Shown: positions 48,501 to 60,500 of the stretch, one piece after another
Position numbering within the stretch: position 1 is the stretch's first letter
Layout of the letters: every line of letters begins with the position of its first letter
Assembly: GCA_949752745.1 (NCBI GenBank)
Contig: OX457031.1
Span: 5,290,849 to 5,354,848 of the forward strand
Reading direction: 5' to 3'
Source: Protula sp. h YS-2021
Lineage: Eukaryota > Annelida > Polychaeta > Sabellida > Serpulidae
Length of the DNA: 64,000 bases
The notes under the pieces: model-generated
What the model was told of the DNA's origin: nothing
Seen by the model: the letters and a program-made list of their open reading frames with translations, nothing else
Databases searched by the model: none
Made by a program: the position numbers and the translations under genes

Positions 48501-51500
48501 CATGTGACCTACTGTAGTTTAAATGCTTTTCAATGTTTAATAACCCATGAAAAGACAGCTATTTTTATGTTTTACGTTTCACATATGAAACAGAAGAGTA
48601 TCTCAGATTAAATAAATCATTTTGATTGATTGAATTTTGACCTTACTTACATCTCTGAAAACATTTTACATTCACAAGTTAACATAGACGACTGTGAAGG
48701 AGTAAACTGTAGCAACGGACAATGCGTTGACGGTGTTGCCTCTTTTTCCTGTTCCTGTGACAACGGCTACAACGGTACATACTGCGAAGGTACATAATGA
48801 AGTGCTATTTGAAATACTTATATATCAAAAGTTAAGTCTGTTTACAATTCTGTAGCTTAGTGAGGTTGATATGCGTTTTGCTGTTTAAGAATTATGAAAG
48901 GCTATTCTTGTTTTACATTTTTAAGAAAAACAGAAGATTGCCTTTGGTGAAATAAACCAGTTTATCTGTTTGAATTTTGGTCTCATTTCCATGTCTGTAA
49001 CCTTTTACCAATCCCAAGTTAACAAAAACAACTGTGAATAAGTGAATTGTAATAACGGTCAGTGCGTTGACGGTATTGCTTCCCTCACTTGCTTTTGTGA
49101 CAATGGATACAGTGGAACATACCGAGACGGGATGTGATATTATTTTAAGTATGTATTGATCGAAAACAAAGGGTCTGTTTTAAATCATGTGGTTTACTGT
49201 ACTTTATATGCTTTTCAATGTTTAATAACCCATGAAAAGACAGCTATTTTTCTGTTTTACGTTTCACATATGAAACAGAAGAGTGTCTCAGATTAAATAA
49301 ATAATTTTGATTGATTGAATTTTGGCTTTACTTACATCTCTGAAAACATTTTACATTCACAAGTTAACATAGACGACTGTGAAGGAGTAAACTGTAGCAA
49401 CGGACAATGCGTTGACGGTGTTGCCTCTTTTTTCTGTTCCTGTGACAACGGCTACAACGGTACATACTGTGAAGGTACATAATTAAGTGCTATTTGAAAT
49501 ACTTATATATTAAAAGCTAAGTCTGTTTACAATTCTGTAGCTTAGTGAGGTTGATATGCGTTTTGCTGTTTAAGAATTATGAAAGGCTATTCTTGTTTTA
49601 TATTTTTAAGTAAAACAGAAGATTGCCTTTGATGAAATAAATCAGTTTTTCTGTTTGAATTTTGGTCTCATTTCCATGTCTGTAACCTATTTGCAAACCC
49701 AAGTTAACAAAAACCACTGCGAATGAGTGAATTGTAATAACGGTCAGTGCGTTGACAGTATTGCTTCCTGCACTTGCTCTTGTGACAGAGAATACAGTGG
49801 AACATACTGAGAAGGGATGTGATATTTATTTTAAGTATGTATTGATCGAAAACAAAGTCTGTTTTAAATCATGTGACCTACTGTAGTTTATATGCTTTTC
49901 AATGTTTAATAACCCATGAAAAGACAGCTATTTTTATGTTTTACGTTTCACATATGAAACAGAAGAGTATCTCAGATTAAATAAATCATTTTGATTGATT
50001 GAATTTTGGCCTTACTTACATCTCTGAAAACATTTTACATTCACAAGTTAACATAGACGACTGTGAAGGAGTAAACTGTAGCAACGGACAATGCGTTGAC
50101 GGTGTTGCCTCTTTTGCCTGTTCCTGTGACAACGGCTACAACGGTACATACTGCGAAGGTACATAGTGAATTGCTATTTGAAATACTTATATATTAAAAG
50201 TTAAGTCTGTTTACAATTCTGTAGCTTAGTGAGGTTGATATGCGTTTTGCTGTTTAAGAATTATGAAAGGCTATTCTTGTTTTACATTTTTAAGAAAAAC
50301 AGAAGATTGCCTTTGATGAAATAAACCAGTTTATCTGTTTGAATTTTGGTCTCATTTCCATGTCTGTAACCTTTTACCAATCCCAAGTTAACAAAAACAA
50401 CTGTGAATAAGTAAATTGTAATAACGGTCAGTGCGTTGACGGTATTGCTTCCTTCACTTGCTCTTGTGACAATGAATACAGTGGAACATACTGAGAAGGG
50501 ATGTGATATTTATTTTAAGTATGTATTGATCGAAAACAAAGTCTGTTTTAAATCATGTGACCTACTGTAGTTTATATGCTTTTCAATGTTTAATAACCCA
50601 TGAAAAGACAGCTATTTTTATGTTTTACGTTTCACATATGAAACAGAAGAGTATCTCAGATTAAATAAATCATTTTGATTGATTGAATTTTGGCCTTACT
50701 TACATCTCTGAAAACATTTTACATTCACAAGTTAACATAGACGACTGTGAAGGAGTAAACTGTAGCAACGGACAATGCGTTGACGGTGTTGCCTCTTTTT
50801 CCTGTTCCTGTGACAACGGCTACAACGGTACATACTGCGAAGGTACATAATGAAGTGCTATTTGAAATACTTATATATCAAAAGTTAAGTCTGTTTACAA
50901 TTCTGTAGCTTAGTGAGGTTGATATGCGTTTTGCTGTTTAAGAATTATGAAAGGCTATTCTTGTTTTACATTTTTAAGAAAAACAGAAGATTGCCTTTGA
51001 TGAAATAAACCAGTTTATCTGTTTGAATTTTGGTCTCATTTCCATGTCTGTAACCTTTTACCAATCCCAAGTTAACAAAAACAACTGTGAATAAGTGAAT
51101 TGTAATAACGGTCAGTGCGTTGACGGTATTGCTTCCCTCACTTGCTTTTGTGACAATGGATACAGTGGAACATACCGAGACGGGATGTGATATTATTTTA
51201 AGTATGTATTGATCGAAAACAAAGGGTCTGTTTTAAATCATGTGGTTTACTGTACTTTATATGTTTTTTAATGTTTAATAACCCATGAAAAGACAGCTAT
51301 TTTTCTGTTTTACGTTTCACATATGAAACAGAAGAGTGTCTCAGATTAAATAAATAATTTTGATTGATTGAATTTTGGCTTTACTTACATCTCTGAAAAC
51401 ATTTTACATTCACAAGTTAACATAGACGACTGTGAAGGAGTAAACTGTAGCAACGGACAATGCGTTGACGGTGTTGCCTCTTTTTTCTGTTCCTGTGACA

Positions 51501-54500
51501 ACGGCTACAACGGTACATACTGTGAAGGTACATAATTAAGTGCTATTTGAAATACTTATATATTAAAAGCTAAGTCTGTTTACAGTTCTGTAGCTTAGTG
51601 AGGTTGATATGCGTTTTGCTGTTTAAGAATTATGAAAGGTTATTCTTGTTTTATATTTTTAAGTAAAACAGAAGATTGCCTTTGATGAAATAAATCAGTT
51701 TTTCTGTTTGAATTTTGGTCTCATTTCCATGTCTGTAACCTTTTACCAATCCCAAGTTAACAAAAACAACTGTGAATAAGTGAATTGTAATAACGGTCAG
51801 TGCGTTGACGGTATTGCTTCCTTCACTTGCTCTTGTGACAATGAATACAGTGGAACATACTGAGAAGGGATGTGATATTTATTTTAAGTATGTATTGATC
51901 GAAAACAAAGTCTGTTTTAAATCATGTGACCTACTGTAGTTTATATGCTTTTCAATGTTTAATAACCCATGAAAAGACAGCTATTTTTATGTTTTACGTT
52001 TCACATATGAAACAGAAGAGTGTCTCAGATTAAAAAAATCATTTTGATTGATTGAATTTTGGTCTTACTTACATCTCTGAAAACATTTTACATTCACAAG
52101 TTAACATAGACGACTGTGAAGGAGTAAACTGTAGCAACGGACAGTGCGTTGACGGTGTTGCCTCTTTTTCTGTTCCTGTGACAACGGCTACAATGGTACA
52201 TACTGTGAAGGTACATAATTAAGTGCTATTTGAAATACTTATATATTAAAAGCTAAGTCTGTTTACAATTCTGTAGCTTAGTGAGGTTGATATGCGTTTT
52301 GCTGTTTAAGAATTATGAAAGGCTATTCTTGTTTTACATTTTTAAGTAAAACAGAAGATTGCCTTTGATGAAATAAATCAGTTTATCTGTTTGAATTTTG
52401 GTCTCATTTCCATGTCTGTAACCTATTTGCAAACCCAAGTTAACAGAAACAACTGTGAATAAGTGAATTGTAATAACGGTCAGTGCGTTGACGGCATTGC
52501 TTCCTTCACTTGCTCTTGTGACAATGAATATAGTGGAACATACTGAGAAGGGATGTGATATTTATTTCCCTCTTGCGAACATAGTTTGCAAATGGGTATG
52601 GTTTGCTAAGAATTCCGGCGTTTGCTCCTTCCTTTTTTTTTTTTTGGTTCTTTTTTTTTCGTCACGGAGGTTTCCAGAAAACTCCTCCTACGCTGTTTGA
52701 CGTAGGACGATGAAATTTGGCACAGAGATAGAGGGTGATATCGTGATGTCGTGAAATCCGCAAAAAATTTTTGACCTTGACCTTAAAAATCAAGGTCAAA
52801 TTGAGGTCAAAATATTTTTTCAAAAACCTCTTCCATCACGAAAAATTGCTGGAAATAGCGCTCAAATCCTTGTTTCAATCCGTGTGCGGTGTCAGTAGGC
52901 AGTAACATCATGGATGGAATCTCGACATTCAGTGTCAAGGTCAAGGTCATGTGACTTTTGTATATTGAATTAGGTTAGAGAAAAATTGTCCATTATCTCG
53001 AAAACGGTTAGACATAGAGCGATTTTGAGCTTATTTTCGATCCTTTGGGCCTAAAAGACGTTATATAAGATGTACCTCGGAGACTTTGACCTCCTCCGTC
53101 AAGGTCAAAAACCGGAAGTTGACCATTATCTCGAAAACGATTAGAGATAGAGCGATTTTGAGCTTATTTTCAACCCTTTTTGCTCAAAACACCTTATATA
53201 AGAGGTACCTCGGAGACCTTGACCTCCTCCGTCAAGGTCAAAAACCGGAAGTTGATCATTATCTCGAAAACGGTTAGAGATAGAGCGATTTTGAGCTTAT
53301 TTTCGATCCTTTGCCCCTAAAAGACGTTATATTACAGGTACCTCGGTGACTTTGACCTCCTCCGTCAAGGTCAAGGTCAAGAACCGGAAGTTGTCCATTA
53401 TCTCGAAAACGGTTAGAGATAGAGCGATTTTGAGCTTATTTTCGACACGTTTTGCGTAAAAGACCTTATATAAGAGGTACCTCGGTGACCTCGACTTCCT
53501 CCGTCAAGGTCGAGGTCAAAAACCGGAAGTTGACCATTATCTCGAAAACGGTTAGAGATAGAGCATTTTGAGGTTATTTTCTATCCTTCTGGCCTAAAAG
53601 ACGTTATTTAAGAGGGACCTCGGTGACCTTGACCTCCTCCATCAAGATCAAGGTCAAAAACCGGAAGTTGACCATTATCTCGAAAACGGTTAGAGATAGA
53701 GCAATTTTGAGCTCATTTTAGACCCTTAGGGCCTAAAAGACGTTATATAAGAAGTAATTCGGGGACCTTGACCTCCTCCGTCGAGGTCAAGGTCAAAAAC
53801 CAGAAGTTGATCATTATCTCAGAAACGGTTAGCGATAGAGCGATTCCGAGGTTATTTTCGACCCTTAGGGCCTAAAAGAGTTATATAAGAGGTACCTCGG
53901 AGACCTTGGCCTCCTCCGTCAAGGTCAAAAACCGGAAGTTGACCAATATTTCGAAAACGATTAGAGATAGAGCGATTTTGAGCTTATTTTCGATCCTTTG
54001 GGCCTAAAAGACGTTATATTACAGGTACCCCGGTGACTTTGACCTCCTCCGTCAAGGTCAAGGTCAAGAACCGGAAGTTGTCCATTATCTCGAAAACGGT
54101 TAGAGATAGAGCGATTTTGAGGTTATTTTCTACCTTTTGGGCCTAAAAGACGTTACATAAGAGGTACCTCGGTGACCTTGACATCCTACATGAAGATCAA
54201 GGTCAAAAACCGGAAGTTGACAATTATCTCGAAAACGGTTAGAGATAGAGCGATTTTGAGGTTATTTTCGACCCTATGGGCCTAAAAGACCTTACATAAG
54301 AGGTACCTCGGTGACCTTGACCTCCTCCGTCGAGGTCAAGATAAAATCCGGAGGTTGACCATTATTTCGAAAACGATTAGAGATAGAGCGATTTTGAGGT
54401 TATTTTCGACCCTTTGGGCCTAAAAGTCGTTATGTAAGATGTACCTCGGAGACCTTGACCTCCTCCGTCAAGGTCAAGAACCGGAAGTTGACCATTATCT

Positions 54501-57500
54501 CGAAAACGGTTAGAGATAGAGCGATTCCGAGGTTATTTTCGACCCTTAGGGCCTAAAAGAGTTATATAAGAGGTACCTCGGAGACCTTTGCCTCCTCCGT
54601 CAAGGTCAAAAACCGGAAGTTGACCAATATTTCGAAAACGATTAGAGATAGAGCGATTTTGAGCTTATTTTCGATCCTTTGGGCCTAAAAGACGTTATAT
54701 TACAGGTACCTCGGTGACTTTGACCTCCTCCGTCAAGGTCAAGGTCAAGAACCGGAAGTTGTCCATTATCTCGAAAACGGTTAGAGATAGAGCGATTTTG
54801 AGGTTATTTTCTACCTTTTGGGCCTAAAAGACGTTACATAAGAGGTACCTCGGTGACCTTGACATCCTACATGAAGATCAAGGTCAAAAACCGGAAGTTG
54901 ACAATTATCTCGAAAACGGTTAGAGATAGAGCGATTTTGAGGTTATTTTCGACCCTATGGGCCTAAAAGACCTTACATAAGAGGTACCTCGGTGACCTTG
55001 ACCTCCTCCGTCGAGGTCAAGATAAAATCCGGAGGTTGACCATTATTTCGAAAACGATTAGAGATAGAGCGATTTTGAGGTTATTTTCGACCCTTTGGGC
55101 CTAAAAGTCGTTATGTAAGATGTACCTCGGAGACCTTGACCTCCTCCGTCAAGGTCAAGAACCGGAAGTTGACCATTATCTCGAAAACGGTTAGAGATAG
55201 AGCGATTTTGAGGTTATTTTCGACCCTATGGGCCTAAAAGACCTTACATAAGAGGTACCTCGGTGACCTTGACCTCCTCCGTCGAGGTCAAGATAAAATA
55301 CGGAGGTTGACCATTATTTCGAAAACGATTAGAGATAGAGCGATTTTGAGGTTATTTTCGACCCTTTGGGCCTAAAAGTCGTTATGTAAGATGTACCTCG
55401 GAGACCTTGACCTCCTCCGTCAAGGTCAAGAACCGGAAGTTGACCATTATCTCGAAAACGGTTAGAGATAGAGCGACTTTGAGCTTATTTTCGACCTTTT
55501 GAAACTAAAAGACGTTATATAAAAGTACCTCGGTGATCTTGACCTCCTCCATCAAGGTCAAGGTCAAAAACCGGAAGTTGACCATTATCTCGAAACCGGT
55601 TAGAGATAGAGCGATTTTATGCTTATTTTCTACCCTTTGGGCTTAAAAGACGTTATATAAGAGGTACCTCGGTGACCTTGAGCTCCTCCGTCAAGGTCAA
55701 GAACCGGAAGTTGAATATTATCTCGAAAACTGTTAGAGATAGAGCGATTTTGAGCTTATTTTCGACACGTTTTGCCTAGAAGACCTCACATAAGAGGTAC
55801 CTCGGTGACCTCGACCTCCTCCATCAAGATCAAGGTCAAAAACCGGAAGTTGACCATTATTTCGAAAACGGTTAGAGATAGAGCAATTTTGAGCTCATTT
55901 TAGACCCTTAGGGCCTAAAAGACGTTATATAAGAAGTAACTCGGGGACCTTGACCTCCTCCGTCGAGGTCAAGGTCAAAAACCAGAAGTTGATCATTATC
56001 TCGGAAACGGTTAGAGATAGAGCGATTTTGTGCTTATTTTCGATCCTTTGGGCCTAGAAGACGTTATATAAGAGGTACCTCGGTGACCTTGTCCTCCTCC
56101 GTCAAGGTCAAAGTAAAATCCGAAAGTTGACCAATGTTTCGAAAACGATTAGAGATAGAGCGATTCTGAGGTTATTTTCGACCCTTAGGGCCTAAAAGAG
56201 TTATATAAGAGGTACCTCGGTGACCTTGTCCTCCTCCGTCAAGGTCAAAGTAAAATCCGAAAGTTGACCAATATTTCGAAAACGATTAGAGATAGAGCGA
56301 TTTTGAGCTTATTTTCGATCCTTTGGGCCTAAAGGACGTTACATTACAGGTACCTCGGTGACTTTGACCTCCTCCATCAAGATCAAGGTCAAAAACCGGA
56401 AGTTGACCATTATCTCGAAAACGGTTAGAGATAGAGCGATTTTGAGGTTATTTTCCACCCTTTGAGCCTAAAAGATGTTATATAAGAGTTACCTCAGTGA
56501 TATTGACCTCCTCCATCAAGGTCAAGGTCAAACACCGGAAATTGACCATTATCTCGAAAACGGTTAGAGATAGAGCAATTTTGAGGTTATTTTCTACCAT
56601 TTGGGCCTAAAAGACGTTATTTAAGAGGTACCTCGGAGACCTTGACCTCCTCCGTCAAGGTCAAAGTCAAGAACCGGAAGTTGACCATTATCTCGAAAAC
56701 GGTTAGAGATAGAGCGACTTTGAGCTTATTTTCGACCCTTTGAGCCTAAAAGACGTTACATAAGAGGTACCTCGGTGACCTTGACATCCTACATGAAGAT
56801 CAAGGTCAAAAACCGGAAGTTGACAATTATCTCGAAAACGGTTAGAGATAGAGCGATTTTGAGGTTATTTTCGACCCTATGGACCTAAAAGACGTTACAT
56901 AAGAGGTACCTCGGTGACCTTGACCTCCTCCTTCAAGGTCAAGGTAAAATCCGGAAGTTGACCATTATTTCGAAAACGATTAGAGATAGAGCGATTTTGA
57001 GGTTATTTTCGACCCTTTGGGCCTAAATGTCGTTATGTAAGATGTACCTCGGAGACCTTGACCTCCTCCGTCAAGGTCAAAGTCAAGAACCGGAAGTTGA
57101 CCATTATCTCGAAAACGGTTAGAGATAGAGCGACTTTGAGCTTATTTTCGACCCTTTGAGCCTAAAAGACGTTACATAAGAGGTACCTCGGTGACCTTGA
57201 CATCCTACATGAAGATCAAGGTCAAAAACCGGAAGTTGACAATTATCTCGAAAACGGTTAGAGATAGAGCGATTTTGAGGTTATTTTCGACCCTATGGGC
57301 CTAAAAGACCTTACATAAGAGGTACCTCGGTGACCTTGACCTCCTCCTTCAAGGTCAAGGTAAAATCCGGAAGTTGACCATTATTTCGAAAACGGTTAGA
57401 GATAGAGCGACTTTGAGCTTATTTTCGACCCTTTGAGCCTAGAAGACGTTATATAACTGGTACCTCGGTGATCTTGACCTCCTCCATCAAAGTCAAGGTC

Positions 57501-60500
57501 AAAAACCGGAAGTTGACCATTATCTGGAAACCGGTTAGAGATAGAGCGATTTTATGCTTATTTTCTACCCTTTGGGCTTAAAAGACGTTATATAAGAGGT
57601 ACCTCGGTGACCTTGTCCTCCTCCTTCAAGGTCAAAGTAAAATCCGAAGTTGACCAATATTTCGAAAACGATTAGAGATAGAGCGATTCTGAGGTTATTT
57701 TCGACCCTTGGGGCCTAAAAGAGTTATATAAGAGGTACCTCGGTGACCTTGTCCTCCTCCGTCAAGGTCAAAGTAAAATCCGAAAGTTGACCAATATTTC
57801 GAAAACGATTAGAGATAGAGCGATTTTGAGCTTATTTTCGATCCTTTGGGCCTAAAGGACGTTACATTACAGGTACCTCGGTGACTTTGACCTCCTCCAT
57901 CAAGATCAAGGTCAAAAACCGGAAGTTGACCATTATCTCGAAAACGGTTAGAGATAGAGCGATTTTGAGGTTATTTTCCACCCTTTGAGCCTAAAAGATG
58001 TTATATAAGAGTTACCTCAGTGATATTGACCTCCTCCATCAAGGTCAAGGTCAAACACCGGAAATTGACCATTATCTCGAAAACGGTTAGAGATAGAGCG
58101 ATTTTGAGCTTATTTTCGACCCTTTGGGCTTAAAAGACAATATATAGGAGGTACCTCGGTGACCTTGACCTCCTCCGTCAAGATCAAAAACCGGAAGTTG
58201 ACCATTATCTCGAAAACGGTTAGAGATAGAGCAATTTTGAGGTTATTTTCTACCATTTGGGCCTAAAAGACGTTATTTAAGAGGTAACTCGGTCACCTTG
58301 ACATCCTACATCAAGATCAAGGTCGAAAACCGGAAGTTGACCATTATCTCGAGAACGGTTAAAGATAGAGCGATTTTGAGCTTATTTTCTACCTTTTGGG
58401 CCTAAAAGACGTTACATAAGAGGTACCTCGGTGACCTTGACATCCTACATCAAGGTCAAGGTCAAAAACCGGAAGTTGACCCTTATCTCGAAAACGGTTA
58501 GAGATAGGGCGATTTTGAGGTTATTTTCGACCCTATGGGCCTAAAAGACTTTACATAAGAGGTACCTCGGTGACCTTGACCTCCTCCGTCAAGGTCAAGG
58601 TAAAATCCGGAAGTTGACCATTATTTCGAAAACGATTAGAGATAGAGCGATTTTGATGTTATTTTCGACCCTTTGGGATTAAAAGTCGTTATGTAAGATG
58701 TACCTCGGAGACCTTGACCTCCTCCGTCAAGGTCAAAGTCAAGAACCGAAAGTTGACCATTATCTCGAAAACGGTTAGAGATAGAGCGACTTTGAGCTTA
58801 TTTTCGACCCTTTGAGCCTAAAAGACGTTATATAACTGGTACCTCGGTGATCTTGACCTCCTCCATCAAAGTCAAGGTCAAAAACCGGAAGTTGACCATT
58901 ATCTCGAAACCGGTTAGAGATAGAGCGATTTTATGCATATTTTCTACCCTTTGGGCTTAAAAGACGTTATATAAGAGGTACCTCGGTGACCTTGACCTCC
59001 TCGGTCTCGAAAACGGTTAGAGACCTTGACCATTATCTCGAAAACGGAGATAGAGCGATTTTGAGGTTATTTTCGACCCTCTGGGTCTGAAAGACGTTAT
59101 ATAAGAGATTCCAAGGTGACCTTCACCTCCTCCGTCAAGGTCAAGGTCAAGAACCGGAAAATGACCATTATCTCGAAAACTGTTAGAGATAGAGCGATTT
59201 TGAGCTTATTTTCGATCCTTTGGGCCTAAAAGACGTTACATAAGAGGTATCTCGGTTTCCTTGACCTCCTCCATCAAGGTCAAGGTCAAAAACCGCAAGT
59301 TGATCATTATCTCGAAAACGGTTAGAGATAGAGCGATTTTGAGCTTATTTTCGACCCTTTGGGCCTAAAAGACGTTACATAAGAGGTACCTCGGTGACCT
59401 TGACCTCCTCCATCATGGTCAAGGTCAAGAACCGGAAGTTGTCCATTGTCTGAAAAATTGTTAGAAAACTGAATTTGATTATTTGAGATTACATTATATT
59501 TACTTCGATGTACTTGTTCATGATAATAATTCTGAAGGTGACAATTATGTGGAAAGACTGAAAAATGTCTCTTTGACCAGATAGATTGTACCATTGCAAG
59601 TGGGTGTCATTTCGCTACGTGTAGCGAAATTCGGTCTAGTTTAAGTATGTATTTATCGAAAACAAAGTCTGTTTTAAATCATGTGACCTACTGTAGTTTA
59701 TATGCTTTTCAATGTTTTACATTTTTAAGTAAAACAGAAGATTGCATTTGATGAAATAAACCAGTTTCTCTGTTTGAATTTTGGTCTCATTTCCATGTCT
59801 CTAACCTTTTTCCAAGCCCAAGTTAACAAAAACAACTGTGAATAAGTGAATTGTAATAACGGTCAGTGCGTTGACAGTATTGCTTCCTTCACTTGCTCTT
59901 GTGACAATGGATACAGTGGAACATACTGAGAGGGGATGTGATATTTATTTTAAGTATGTATTTATCGAAAACAAAGTCTGTTTTAAATCATGTGACCTAC
60001 TGTAGTTTATATGCTTTTCAATGTTTTACATTTTTAAGTAAAACAGAAGATTGCATTTAATGAAATAAACCAGTTTCTCTGTTTGAATTTCGGTCTCATT
60101 TCCATGTCTCTAACCTTTTTCCAAGCCCAAGTTAACAAAAACAACTGTGAATAAGTGAATTGTAATAACGGTCAGTGCGTTGACGGTATTGCTTCCTTCA
60201 CTTGCTCTTATCAAAATGGATACAGTGGAACATACTGAGAAGGGATGTGATATTTATTTTAAGTATGTATTTATCGAAAACAAAGGGTCTGTTTTAAATC
60301 ATGTGGTTTCCTGTACTTTATATGCCTTTCAATGTTTAATAACCCATGAAAAGACAGCTATTTTTATGTTTTACGTTTCACATATGAAACAGAAGAGTGT
60401 CTCAGATTAAATAAACCATTTTCATTGATTGAATTTTGGCCTTACTTACATCTCTGAAAACATTTTACATTCACAAGTTAACATAGACGACTGTGAAGGA

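Noticed and set aside
53086..53277. Frames in the 139-bp satellite (also 59,322-59,594)
   Set aside because: They translate the satellite unit and its edge, with no conservation of frame between units.
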